Of a stretch of 64,000 bases of DNA, positions 18,244 to 26,943 are shown piece after piece. Each line of letters starts with the position of its first letter. Position 1 is the stretch's first letter. A model generated the notes under the pieces. The model was not told the DNA's origin. It was given only the letters and a program-made list of their open reading frames with translations, and searched no databases. The position numbers and the translations under genes are program-made. The DNA is from Metabacillus halosaccharovorans (lineage in GTDB: Bacteria > Bacillota > Bacilli > Bacillales > Bacillaceae), in assembly GCF_002019635.1 (NCBI RefSeq), contig NZ_KV917372.1:558001-622000 (forward strand), given 5' to 3'.

Positions 18244-18948
18244 CTAACCTTTGTGTATTCTTAACATTGAGTTAGCGTTTAACTGAAATTCATAAGGAAC
18301 TTTAACTTCTTCAACTTTAAAACCATTACTCTCCAAATAACTAGTTACTTTTTCTAAATGTTCATATCTTTTTCCTTCTAAATCTACTAATGGAAAAATT
18401 CGAACCTCCTCTTTCGTCACCCTTACCAATTCATTTATTGAATCTATATGAAATTGGTAATCTAATCGATCTCCATACATAAATAGAAAATGGGCAGACA
18501 GAAGTATATCAAACTCTTCATTCCCAAAGGGTAAAGTTGGCAGTGTAGCGGGAATGTATTTTTTGTCGGAATCTTTCATATCCTTGGAACATTCTTGCAG
18601 AGCATTTAAACGATGATTCCTTAGCCCGTCAATATCCTTGAAATAATCCCATTTAAAATTCTTTTGGGCTTTATGCATATGTTCCATAGCATGGTCAATA
18701 TCCTGAATACCTTTTCTTCTTAGGTCTTCAGTAGAATGAAAGTAGGCAATGTCACAGGCTGTTACATCTAAACCTGATCTGTTACCTACTGCTGTAAATG
18801 AACAAGCCCCAGCTGGACAATCAAGTATTTTCTTTCCTTTCAAATCTTCAACTTTAAGCAGGAACATATTCAAGTATTCTTCATATGTTCTCCCAATAAA
18901 AATAATTCTCTCTAGATCTAACTTTGTACTCTGCTCAACTTCGCTCAT
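18244..18948 (-). CDS. class I SAM-dependent methyltransferase
   Basis: A 234-residue protein with the Rossmann-type motif I KILDCPAGACSFTAVGN (about 40-56), an acidic end of strand 2 (TACDIAYFHS), and motif post-I 'FDILLSAHFLFMYGD', where the substrate-binding loop begins. The later part 'ELVRVTKEEVRIFPLVDLEGKRYEHL' is a variant of the 'gGr..i' region. The methylated substrate is unknown. Start ATG 18948 has GAGGT upstream. It stands alone, preceded on the same strand by a terminator that ends the acetyltransferase transcript. Confidence 0.87.
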   Translation of the reverse strand: MSEVEQSTKLDLERIIFIGRTYEEYLNMFLLKVEDLKGKKILDCPAGACSFTAVGNRSGLDVTACDIAYFHSTEDLRRKGIQDIDHAMEHMHKAQKNFKWDYFKDIDGLRNHRLNALQECSKDMKDSDKKYIPATLPTLPFGNEEFDILLSAHFLFMYGDRLDYQFHIDSINELVRVTKEEVRIFPLVDLEGKRYEHLEKVTSYLESNGFKVEEVKVPYEFQLNANSMLRIHKG

Positions 18949-19034
18949 CTAACCTCACCTCATCTATAAGATTACAAACATTTTATCATAATTAAATGGT
19001 AACTTTAACCTTTTTTTAGTGAGTTTCCAATAAT

Positions 19035-19074
19035 AAAAAACGCATGACTTTTAAAATATTGTCATGCGTTTTTT
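19035..19074 (-). terminator. rho-independent terminator (bidirectional shape) after the acetyltransferase gene
   Basis: A perfect stem AAAACGCATGAC/GTCATGCGTTTT with runs of A and T on both sides, ending one base before the stop codon of the gene at 19076. On the minus strand it should end that transcript. Confidence 0.9.
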
Positions 19075-19075
19075 A

Positions 19076-19771
19076 TTAAAACAGGTATTCCAATTTTTCA
19101 ATTTTCATCTTCTTAAGGCAATGATTAAGGACATTTTTATCAATTTCATTCACTAGTGAGTATTTCTCTTTATAAATTGCATAAATAATTTCTGTTACTT
19201 CTTCCTTACTTAGTTTAGTTTTGTGTAAATTCTTAATAAAAAGATTAAGTGGTATTTCTTCCACCTCATCATGAAGTGCTGGTTGTAAATAGTTGATTTC
19301 GTCGTATATATCATAGTTATTTCTTAAAAAAAATCTATTTCTTTTAATGCAATCTTCCCTTTCTTTCTGGGTATGTACCATTTCTTGTGTTTCGGTTTCC
19401 AAGATAATAGCTCCGAGTGATGAGTTACCCGCTGAAATGGCATCTTTCTTAAGTAACTCTTCTATTTTCAATAGTGTTTTCGTACCTAACCCGTTACTTC
19501 GCACATGTGGGTTCGTTACAATGTATACAATGAATCCTGTATTCACATTAGCAAAATAGTGCCCTGTTGCAAATGATACCAGTTGATCACCATCTAACCC
19601 CATCAGGAAATGAAAATGATTGGGCTTATTTAATTTTGTCAATTGCAAACTTCTGAGAAAAACCTCTTGTGGTTCTCTCACTTCAATTGGAAATGCTTGA
19701 TCATATAATTTCATAGCTGTTTCAAAGTAAAATAAATGATTCTCTGTCATTTCGATCCATTTTATTGCCAT
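19076..19771 (-). CDS. GNAT-family N-acetyltransferase
   Basis: About 231 residues. The acetyl-CoA binding loop appears as NPHVRSNGLGTKTLLKIEEL (motif A 'R.nGlGt.ll'), preceded by the beta strand 'NTGFIVYIVTNP' and followed by motif B 'LGAIILETETQEM'. The C-terminal 60 residues (NLFIKNLHKTKLSKEEVTEI) form an extension beyond the normal GNAT domain. The substrate is unknown. I chose ATG 19771 (GAGATGG upstream); a start at 19792 is possible. The stop codon sits directly at the edge of a terminator. Confidence 0.85.
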   Translation of the reverse strand: MAIKWIEMTENHLFYFETAMKLYDQAFPIEVREPQEVFLRSLQLTKLNKPNHFHFLMGLDGDQLVSFATGHYFANVNTGFIVYIVTNPHVRSNGLGTKTLLKIEELLKKDAISAGNSSLGAIILETETQEMVHTQKEREDCIKRNRFFLRNNYDIYDEINYLQPALHDEVEEIPLNLFIKNLHKTKLSKEEVTEIIYAIYKEKYSLVNEIDKNVLNHCLKKMKIEKLEYLF

Positions 19772-19845
19772 GATATATCCATCTCGTTTCATCTATTTCA
19801 TGCTGGGAATTCAACTTGCTCTTTAAACGTTTAGACAAGTTACAA

Positions 19846-20673
19846 TTACAAGTCAGCCTGTACCTCTTGTACCGTCTCTTCTACTTCAATTCGACTGATT
19901 TTTTCACGACCGTCTTTTATTGCTTTCAATGTTTTATGAGCGATTGCTAGAGGTAAACGGCAGAACAATAGTATGGGCCTTTTATTGATACTCTTCATAT
20001 ATTCATTTGCCATGTTTAAATTTTCATTGGCATATGCCATTAACTCAATCTGACTCCAACCATTTGGAAGAAATCTTACCCCTCGCTGATCCAAATCTTC
20101 ATCCTGGTTGCGCAAAATATTAACTGCCTGTAATCCCCGTCCATATCCAATGGCTAAATTCCGATCTGTTTCAATTCCGTCATGCCATTTCCAAAGATCT
20201 GATAACATAACCCCTACAAGACCAGCAACATAATATGTATAGTCATCTAAATCTTCTCTTGTTTGGATTTTCCAATTAGCCTTTGCCCATTTCGCCATCC
20301 CTGCAGCCATTTCGCTTGTTGCTTCTTGTATATTCTTTTTCGCCCCGTCTGGAGCTAGCAATAGCCAATCTGCTAGACGCAATGTCACTTCTGGTAGTAC
20401 TTCAGCATATGGGCCGACTAAAGCACTATATTTTTGATGACTAAAATTATCTTCAAGTAATAACTGGCTAATCTCTGAAAGTAAATAAGCTTTCACATCA
20501 TTAGGCATTTCTTCGTGGTCTTCAATTTCATCAATAGCACGCATTGCTAAGTAAGCCACTGCTACTGCATCTTTCAATTCTTTCTTTAAAAACATAATCG
20601 GTATGTAAAATGTTCGACTTGTTACCTTTAGTACTTCCATTGCCTCTTTAATCAATACCTTTTGTTCATTCAT
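19846..20673 (-). CDS. yisP: squalene/phytoene synthase-family protein, YisP type
   Basis: A 275-residue all-helical prenyl synthase-family protein. The first acidic motif is AMRAIDEIEDHEE (D48...D52) and the second is NQDEDLDQRGVRFLP (near 190), which bind diphosphate-magnesium in the family. 'VLKVTSRTFYIPI' at the N-terminus is the usual start of these enzymes. B. subtilis YisP, of similar length and motif, hydrolyses farnesyl diphosphate to farnesol and affects membrane microdomains and biofilm formation. That this gene does the same, rather than condensing two prenyl groups, is inference. ATG 20673 follows a strong GGAGG, and the stop of a small membrane ORF overlaps it. Confidence 0.8.
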   Translation of the reverse strand: MNEQKVLIKEAMEVLKVTSRTFYIPIMFLKKELKDAVAVAYLAMRAIDEIEDHEEMPNDVKAYLLSEISQLLLEDNFSHQKYSALVGPYAEVLPEVTLRLADWLLLAPDGAKKNIQEATSEMAAGMAKWAKANWKIQTREDLDDYTYYVAGLVGVMLSDLWKWHDGIETDRNLAIGYGRGLQAVNILRNQDEDLDQRGVRFLPNGWSQIELMAYANENLNMANEYMKSINKRPILLFCRLPLAIAHKTLKAIKDGREKISRIEVEETVQEVQADL

Positions 20674-20851
20674 CAATAATCCTCCGTTTAGGTCTGAAAT
20701 TGGTGCATTCCTTACACAAGCATTTGTCTAGATGGTAGAAGGTGACGAAAAAAATGAACACCATAATTATCATAAGAATGTATATACTAACGAGTATATC
20801 TTTGGTAATATTTTGAAATATAATCCTACACATCTGATGTGGACTTTCCAA
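20666..20851 (-). CDS. small membrane ORF coupled to yisP (doubtful)
   Basis: An ORF of up to 61 residues that ends with an ATGA overlap into the yisP start. It has one strong hydrophobic helix (DILVSIYILMIIMVFIFFVT), then FYHLDKCLCKECTN with three cysteines and a basic end FRPKRRIIDE. The start is unclear: TTG 20851 or an ATG six codons inside, neither with a good ribosome binding site. The helix, cysteine cluster and tight coupling suggest a real small protein, but it could be chance. Confidence 0.4.
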   Translation of the reverse strand: MESPHQMCRIIFQNITKDILVSIYILMIIMVFIFFVTFYHLDKCLCKECTNFRPKRRIIDE

Positions 20852-21275
20852 TTACATTTCATTTGATTTTCAGAAAAAATATACCATTTTAATAACCAAT
20901 TTCCTCGACTATCTACTATTTCATCATACTAATTATTTCAAATAAATGAAACGAACTCAAATATTTTCTTTAATAAATAAACGAAACTTTTAAGTTTCCA
21001 ATTTTGTAATTAGATCGTTTAGTTTTTGATGTGCGTATTCCACTTAAGAAGAATTCGTTTTGCTCACATTATTTGAATAAAACAAGACTGTCATACAATT
21101 AATAACATGCTATGATTATTAAATCAGTGTGTAGAGATATTGGTCAAATAATATGTTCAAAAATATATGCCGCAAGATACATCTGCCATCTGAAATATTC
21201 ATTTCGGAGGGTTCAACTATGTATAAGGAAGATAGACTTCCTCAAAATTAGAAGGAAGATAAAAATTAGAGTGAC
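20852..21275. other. intergenic stretch upstream of yisP, no gene recognised
   Basis: A roughly 420-bp AT-rich gap between yisP and the katE terminator. The only coding-like feature is a ten-codon ORF (MYKEDRLPQN) on + at 21220-21252 behind a strong CGGAGGG; it may be a gene remnant or a leader. No clear promoter pair or repeat was recognised. Confidence 0.5.
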
Positions 21276-21314
21276 ATAAAATAGAGAAACCCAAGATTAA
21301 TTGGATTCCTCTAT
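21276..21314 (-). terminator. rho-independent terminator of katE
   Basis: On the minus strand a 12-bp stem (ATAGAGGAATCC paired with GGGTTTCTCTAT, two G-U pairs) is followed by TTTTATG, 14 bp past the katE stop. Confidence 0.8.
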
Positions 21315-21327
21315 CTAAAGATGATTA

Positions 21328-23382
21328 TTATTTAGCAACATCACGGTTCCAGTGACGATGACTAGAAATAGCTTGTACAAGGTCCTGAGCAAATTTATTC
21401 ATATTTTCATCTTCAAGTATTACTCCCGGATTGTCTCCCATCACACCCTTTGGTAGCCAGCTAATGCCTTCACTTGACGCCCCGATGGCTTTGAAATGAG
21501 AGAATGCTTCATTAATAAAATAGGCAGCTTGTTCTTTGAATTTTTGACTTACATCTTTTCCACCAGCAGCATAAATAGCATCAAACAGCACTGAATCGCT
21601 AGTTAAGAATGTATGATCAACAATTAGTTCTGTGCCATCAATCCCTTTCTGAATTCCAAGTTTATCACTGATCACTTCAACTATAATTCCTTCTGCTTTT
21701 AAAGCATGACAAACCTTTACTACATCTTCCCCATTAAAATTAGAGCCGATAATGACTCCAACTTTGCGAGTATTCGGCAATATTTTTGTATTTAACTGAC
21801 TTAAAGCAGGAGAGGTTTTTGTTATGTTTGATCCACCCTCTTTAGGTGGTGTAGCACCAATTGATAATGCAACGACAGAGGCTAACTCTACATTAACATT
21901 CGCAAACATATCAACTACCTGCTGCTGAACAGATTTGCTTTTCACTTTTCCCAGCTCAAAGGAAAACGCATCAATAATATGTTCTTTCTCAGGTTCGCTC
22001 ATGCTGTTCCAAAACATTGTAGCTTGTGAGAAATGATCTTTAAAACTATTACTTCTACTTTGAACCTTGCGCCCCTCTACTTTTTCCTGATAATGCACAT
22101 AACCTCCTTCCTCTTTACTTGCAGGATCCGGAGTATTCGCTGCTAGAGAATTTTTATGATAGCTTACCTGTCCAACGTTAATGGTTTGACGTCCGTAGCC
22201 ATCCCGTTGATTATTATGAAATGGACAAACTGGACGGTTTATTGGCAGCTCATGAAAATTCGGCCCTCCAAGACGAAGTAATTGTGTATCTGTATAGGAA
22301 AATAATCGCCCTTGCAGCAATGGATCATTTGTAAAATCAATACCTGGTACGACATGACCTGGATGAAATGCTACTTGCTCCGTTTCTGCAAACACATTAT
22401 CTACATTCCGATTTAATGTCATCTTTCCAATGATTTTGACTGGTATATCTTCTTCAGGCCAAATTTTTGTTGGATCAAGTACATCAAAATCGAATGTAAA
22501 TTCATCTTCTTCAGCAATTAACTGTACACCTAGTTCATACACCGGATAATTTCCGGCTTCTATTGAATCCCACAAATCTCTGCGATGAAAATCAGGGTCT
22601 TTACCGGCAATTTTTTGTGCTTCATCCCACACTAGTGAATGAACACCTAAAACAGGCTTCCAGTGAAACTTTACAAAATGTGCTTTCCCTTCATCATTCA
22701 CAAACCTAAATGTATGGACACCAAACCCTTCCATCATTCTAAAACTTCGCGGAATGGCACGATCTGATAAATGCCACATGATCATATGGGCTGATTCTTG
22801 ATTATTTGCTACAAAATCCCAGAATGTATCATGAGCACTTGCTGCTTGAGGAATCTCATTATGGGGTTCCGGCTTGACGGCATGGATTAGGTCCGGAAAC
22901 TTAATGGCATCTTGAATGAAAAAGACGGGTATGTTATTTCCAACTAGATCATAATTTCCTTCTTCCGTATAAAACTTTGTCGCAAATCCACGAACATCTC
23001 TTACTGTTTCAGCTGAACCACGTGACCCCGCTACTGTAGAAAACCGTACAAAAACTGGTGTCTTTACAGCTGGATCTTGTAAGAACTTCGCTTTTGTATA
23101 CTTTTTCATTGATTCGTATATTTCAAACTCTCCATGTGCTGCAAATCCACGAGCATGAACAATCCGCTCAGGAATCCGTTCATGATCAAAGTGAGTCATT
23201 TTTTCACGAAAATGAAAGTCCTCCATTAATGTTGGTCCGCGTTCACCAGCTTTTAAAGAAAACTCATCTTCTGACACTTTAAGTCCTTGATTTGTTGTTA
23301 GTTTTTTTTCTTCATCCCTAACTCGGAACTGTTCCAATTGTTCATTTTTATTGTTCTCATTCTTTTTTCCGTTGCTATTCAT
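21328..23382 (-). CDS. katE: large-subunit monofunctional catalase (KatE)
   Basis: A 684-residue haem catalase that converts hydrogen peroxide to water and oxygen. It is a clade-2, large-subunit enzyme: the catalytic His lies in RIVHARGFAAHGEFE (near residue 80), FVRFSTVAGSRGSAETVRDVRG contains the haem-pocket segment, and the proximal region is RLFSYTDTQLLRLGGPNF with the haem-ligand tyrosine. The extra C-terminal domain (about 510-684, 'KVGVIIGSNFNGEDVVKV') is the flavodoxin/amidotransferase-like fold of HPII-type enzymes. Length agrees with B. subtilis KatE, a sigma-B general-stress catalase, and a sigma-B-like promoter lies upstream. ATG follows GGGAGGAG. Confidence 0.96.
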   Translation of the reverse strand: MNSNGKKNENNKNEQLEQFRVRDEEKKLTTNQGLKVSEDEFSLKAGERGPTLMEDFHFREKMTHFDHERIPERIVHARGFAAHGEFEIYESMKKYTKAKFLQDPAVKTPVFVRFSTVAGSRGSAETVRDVRGFATKFYTEEGNYDLVGNNIPVFFIQDAIKFPDLIHAVKPEPHNEIPQAASAHDTFWDFVANNQESAHMIMWHLSDRAIPRSFRMMEGFGVHTFRFVNDEGKAHFVKFHWKPVLGVHSLVWDEAQKIAGKDPDFHRRDLWDSIEAGNYPVYELGVQLIAEEDEFTFDFDVLDPTKIWPEEDIPVKIIGKMTLNRNVDNVFAETEQVAFHPGHVVPGIDFTNDPLLQGRLFSYTDTQLLRLGGPNFHELPINRPVCPFHNNQRDGYGRQTINVGQVSYHKNSLAANTPDPASKEEGGYVHYQEKVEGRKVQSRSNSFKDHFSQATMFWNSMSEPEKEHIIDAFSFELGKVKSKSVQQQVVDMFANVNVELASVVALSIGATPPKEGGSNITKTSPALSQLNTKILPNTRKVGVIIGSNFNGEDVVKVCHALKAEGIIVEVISDKLGIQKGIDGTELIVDHTFLTSDSVLFDAIYAAGGKDVSQKFKEQAAYFINEAFSHFKAIGASSEGISWLPKGVMGDNPGVILEDENMNKFAQDLVQAISSHRHWNRDVAK

Positions 23383-23434
23383 AGAAACGCTCCTCCCATA
23401 TGTTCGTTATATGTAAAAAACATTACATTACTTC

Positions 23435-23460
23435 GTACCCTCATATGAGTAGGAGCAAAC
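23435..23460 (-). promoter_or_regulatory. sigma-B type promoter of katE
   Basis: On the minus strand GTTTGC, a 14-bp spacer and GGGTAC lie about 53 bp before the katE start. This matches the sigma-B consensus (GTTTaa, 13-15 bp, GGGtAt) and the known sigma-B control of katE in Bacillus. Confidence 0.75.
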
Positions 23461-23576
23461 GGGACTTTTGGAAAATCTCTATTTAATTATTCATAGTATC
23501 GTTTCTTTATAGTAATATATTAAAGTGCTAGTCATTTCTCTTAGTGGTTCAACTTATAAACATATTGTTTAGAGTG

Positions 23577-24377
23577 TTATTTAGATTCATAGCGAATCAT
23601 TGTCCAAAATCCAATATCGCTAAAGCCCAATCTCTTGTATATTTTTCCTGCAGCAGGATTATCGTAAAATAAACAAAGTGATTTCCCCTCCGATAATAAT
23701 TCATTGCAAAGCTTTTCCATACATTTTGTCGCATATCCCCTACGTTCATAGCCTGGTCTTGTCCCTACACCAACGATCATCGCAGATTGAGAGTTTTCCG
23801 CTGTCGAAGACGCTGAGGCCACCATTATTCCTTGTTCATTTCTGACAATATACGTTCTCCCTGTTTTATATGTTTCAGCACGTTCTCTTGCTTCAACACT
23901 AAAAGTACCTGTACTAAATTCAGGTATTGACCGTAACATCTCCACATTTTCTTCATAATTTAAAGGCTGTAATTTATCTACTTGTTTCATTTCAACTTCA
24001 GAAACCTCATAACTTAAACTTGTGCATTTAGCATAATATGTTTCACTATGTTTTCTAACCTTTCTATTTATTAATCGATGAAGAGGCTCAACTACATGCT
24101 TTAAACCACTTATTTCTATTTGATCATGGTTATTGTTAATAATTTCTGCAAAGCCTTTTATATCATAATTTTGTTCACTAAAAGGGATATAATTTTTGTC
24201 GTAACGTAATAAAACAGCAATCAATCTTTCGCTTTGAAATTGTCCCCAAATCTCTTGAATATCAGAATCATATCCAAATGCTTCAATATCACCTATAATA
24301 AATAAATTTTCTGCCGGCTTATGACCAATTAGCTCCATTACTACTTCATGGTCTTCTTTATTTAACTTACGAATCAT
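23577..24377 (-). CDS. GNAT-family N-acetyltransferase with N-terminal extension
   Basis: A 266-residue protein whose GNAT domain is in the C-terminal half: 'MIVGVGTRPGYERRGYATKCMEKLC' (acetyl-CoA loop) and the terminal 'LCLFYDNPAAGKIYKRLGFSDIGFW', a textbook GNAT end ('N.aa..iY.rlGF'). The N-terminal half resembles a second degenerate GNAT or FR47-like module ('HKPAENLFIIGDIEAFG'). Substrate unknown. ATG 24377 is chosen for its strong GGGGGAAG; the in-frame ATG at 24455 lies inside the upstream gene. It is cotranscribed with the DUF3267 gene upstream. Confidence 0.87.
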   Translation of the reverse strand: MIRKLNKEDHEVVMELIGHKPAENLFIIGDIEAFGYDSDIQEIWGQFQSERLIAVLLRYDKNYIPFSEQNYDIKGFAEIINNNHDQIEISGLKHVVEPLHRLINRKVRKHSETYYAKCTSLSYEVSEVEMKQVDKLQPLNYEENVEMLRSIPEFSTGTFSVEARERAETYKTGRTYIVRNEQGIMVASASSTAENSQSAMIVGVGTRPGYERRGYATKCMEKLCNELLSEGKSLCLFYDNPAAGKIYKRLGFSDIGFWTMIRYESK

Positions 24378-24436
24378 TTTACTTCCCCCAATTTTTTGCC
24401 ATTCTCTTGATAAAATTTCAAATTTACACTTTTTGT

Positions 24437-25048
24437 TCATTGTACCTGTTTCCAATAAGTATATGGTCCGTTACTTTTTAGAGTTGCATTTTTTGGTATC
24501 TGTTTAATGATCAATAGGAGATTAAGCATATCAACAGATGATGCCAATGAGTTTAGTAGAATTAAAAACTTCAATATTGGTGTTAACAATCCAAACACAC
24601 TTAATAATAATGGTAGAATGACTGAAATAATGATGAAAGGAGCAATTGTAATGAGAATATATCTTGATTTTGATATCTCTTCTTCTGTTATCACAAAACC
24701 ACCAAACATCGTTATCCCTACAAATGTTTTGTCTGATTTATTAAATTTCGGAATAAAAATCAAATGCAGCAACTCGTGAAGCACTAAAAGTAAAAATAGC
24801 CATAAAATAATACTTAAATTAATTGTTAATGATATTGAATCGGATGTCAGTCCAAAATCGCTCAAAGAAATATTGGAAAAAACATTTATTACTCCAATAG
24901 CGATAATTGCATTGACTATCATTAAAGGGACAGATAACAAAATTGAGCTAATTAGATTCTTTGGTTCTTTTATAGGTATCCACCCGTTACTAATCAGGTC
25001 CAAATGTAAACTTTCTTTACTTTTTGGAAACTTATTAAGTATCTTCAT
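24437..25048 (-). CDS. DUF3267 integral membrane protein, putative zinc metalloprotease
   Basis: A 203-residue membrane protein with about four or five helices. The motif LLVLHELLHLIFIP gives HELLH at residues 91-95, the HExxH signature of zinc metallopeptidases, embedded in a helix as in site-2-protease-like families; DUF3267 members share this. No second ligand of certain identity was identified. Start ATG 25048 follows AAGGGGGAG. The function in Bacillus is unknown. The following acetyltransferase gene starts 60 bp later. Confidence 0.82.
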   Translation of the reverse strand: MKILNKFPKSKESLHLDLISNGWIPIKEPKNLISSILLSVPLMIVNAIIAIGVINVFSNISLSDFGLTSDSISLTINLSIILWLFLLLVLHELLHLIFIPKFNKSDKTFVGITMFGGFVITEEEISKSRYILITIAPFIIISVILPLLLSVFGLLTPILKFLILLNSLASSVDMLNLLLIIKQIPKNATLKSNGPYTYWKQVQ

Positions 25049-25274
25049 TAAACTCCCCCTTTAAGTATCTTCCAAACCACTTATCCATTTTAACATAAAT
25101 ATCCAATTTCCTTGAAGAAGTTATTCTAGAAAATAGCTCAAAAATATCCCTTTATAATGACAGATACTTGATAGTGAAGATCAAAATTTAGTTAAGAATT
25201 TCCTATCTTGGCAGGATTAAAATTCTTTTTGTTGAATACATTTGCATTATAGATGAATAAAGAGGAGACAAAAA

Positions 25275-25718
25275 ATGGATAAAAATTATGATAAATATAT
25301 TAACAATGCAATTGATTGGGCTAAAGGTCATTTGAATTCTAGAGAATATTGTTATATTTGCCTGGCTTTTGTAGAGGATGCATTAGAGAGAAGTAATAAC
25401 ATTGAAATCTTTGGTGGAGATACTGCAAAAGAATCTGCTGACTTATATGAAGCTAATATGCATACTAGTATGCCTCCTAAGGGAACCTTTGTTTTTTATG
25501 ATTGCTTAGGAGTAATTAATGGTGAGAGAAAAAATTGGGGCCATGTAGGCTTGTCTATAGGTAATGGAGAGATTATACATGCTTGGGATAAGGTGAAAAT
25601 TAATAACTACCTTGATGTAGAAAAATTAACTACTGCTCCAGGTTGGGAAAAACCAAAGTTCATTGGATGGGTAGCACTTGAGCGTATTATGGTTGGATAT
25701 CAAAGCAAAATTTATTAA
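25275..25718 (+). CDS. NlpC/P60- or CHAP-like cysteine peptidase-fold protein without signal peptide
   Basis: A 147-residue protein. AIDWAKGHLNSREYCYICLAFVEDALE resembles the start of NlpC/P60 domains, with the nucleophile probably Cys30 or Cys33, and WGHVGLSIGNGEIIHAWDKVKI is the matching 'ghVGiyiGnG.iIHa' block with the catalytic His. A third polar position should follow. Unusually there is no signal peptide or cell-wall binding repeat, so it may act inside the cell or be released by lysis. ATG 25275 follows AGAGGAG. The neighbouring genes run the other way, so it is a stand-alone unit. Confidence 0.65.
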   Translation: MDKNYDKYINNAIDWAKGHLNSREYCYICLAFVEDALERSNNIEIFGGDTAKESADLYEANMHTSMPPKGTFVFYDCLGVINGERKNWGHVGLSIGNGEIIHAWDKVKINNYLDVEKLTTAPGWEKPKFIGWVALERIMVGYQSKIY

Positions 25719-25809
25719 TGAAAAAGCGAATGTGTAAAAATGTACTTGAACAAACATGAACGTTTAACAAGACAATATAGAAGCTTGGACTATTAAATTA
25801 AAATATATG

Positions 25810-26067
25810 TTAGGACACCAACTTTTTATAGACTAAAATAATGCATCCACAAATAAACGTTACTGCAATAAACGTTATTATGTATAGAAAAGGAGAACTA
25901 CTCTTTCCAAAGGAAACTTCATTCTGAAGTGTATCAACCCTATCCCACGCACCCGCTATATCTGGTTTGTAATTCCTTGTTTTTATATAACCGACTACCA
26001 TCATAGTAACCATATAGGCGACATGAATGACAACTGAACACATAATTGCTTGAATGACTGTTTTCAT
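25810..26067 (-). CDS. 85-residue membrane protein, unknown
   Basis: A small protein with two transmembrane helices (about 5-28 and 60-80) separated by a soluble loop (NYKPDIAGAWDRVDTLQNEVSF). It starts at ATG 26067 with AAAGGGGA. It is not recognised as a named family. The ribosome binding site, plausible topology and lone position on the minus strand argue for a real gene. Confidence 0.6.
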   Translation of the reverse strand: MKTVIQAIMCSVVIHVAYMVTMMVVGYIKTRNYKPDIAGAWDRVDTLQNEVSFGKSSSPFLYIITFIAVTFICGCIILVYKKLVS

Positions 26068-26161
26068 TTTAGATTCCCCTTTCTCAAATATTTCAATTTT
26101 TTCTTACTACTTAGATTATTCCTCAATAAAACTATGTATCAATTAGCTATAAAGTTTCAAC

Positions 26162-26830
26162 TTAATATTCACTTAAATTTTTTATGATTAATACTAGTTC
26201 AGCCAAATCATTTACTGTGAAATCTGCTTTAACATTTTCCCATTGAACATCTTTTTTCCAAATTCCTTTCATACCAACATTTTGAGCAGCTTTAACATCA
26301 TTTTTAGGATGGTCCCCCAAAAATATGCTTTGTTCAGGTGATGCATTAAGTTGCTCTAAGGCTCTAATAAATATTTTTGGGTCAGGTTTCTTTAATCCTT
26401 CCAATTCCGATACCAAAATCACTTCAAAATAATTCTCAATTCCTAACGCTTTAATATTATCCATTTGAAATTGTCCATATCCATTTGTTATGATACCTAA
26501 TTTAAGATTGCTGCTCTTTAATTCTTCCAACATTTGAATTAAGTTATCAAATGGGACACAGTAATCTTTAAATTCATTGATATAATCTTGAAGCAAGCCT
26601 TCCCATGTTATTCCTGATATTTGGAATTCTTGAGATAATTGTTGATATACTTTGTCTTTCCAAACATACCCACGATTGTCGAGTTCTATAAATCTTGAAA
26701 TGTATGTCTCTTTTGGAATATGATTTAGGCATTTATTTAAACGCTGGTACTGATTATGTATGAATCTTTTTATTGACTCATCTCGATTTAACAAAGTTCC
26801 ATCTAGATCAAACAAGACGGCCTTAATCAT
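26162..26830 (-). CDS. HAD-superfamily hydrolase (phosphatase)
   Basis: A 222-residue HAD phosphatase. Motif I is AVLFDLDGTLLNRDES (nucleophile Asp8, acid/base Asp10), motif II is LKLGIITNGYGQ (Thr), and motifs III and IV are LKKPDPKIF (Lys) and SIFLGDHPKNDVKAA (Asp pair). The cap domain between motifs I and II is helical, as in class C1 phosphoglycolate phosphatase-like enzymes. The substrate cannot be assigned. The start ATG has AGGGAG upstream. Confidence 0.92.
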   Translation of the reverse strand: MIKAVLFDLDGTLLNRDESIKRFIHNQYQRLNKCLNHIPKETYISRFIELDNRGYVWKDKVYQQLSQEFQISGITWEGLLQDYINEFKDYCVPFDNLIQMLEELKSSNLKLGIITNGYGQFQMDNIKALGIENYFEVILVSELEGLKKPDPKIFIRALEQLNASPEQSIFLGDHPKNDVKAAQNVGMKGIWKKDVQWENVKADFTVNDLAELVLIIKNLSEY

Positions 26831-26943
26831 TTAACCAACTCCCTTATTTAATAATTCTTTTTAAATCCTAAAGAGTAGTCAAATATGAAAAGCACGTTAA
26901 AAAATTAAAACGCACCTATCAAGATAAATTATTTAAGTTTATA

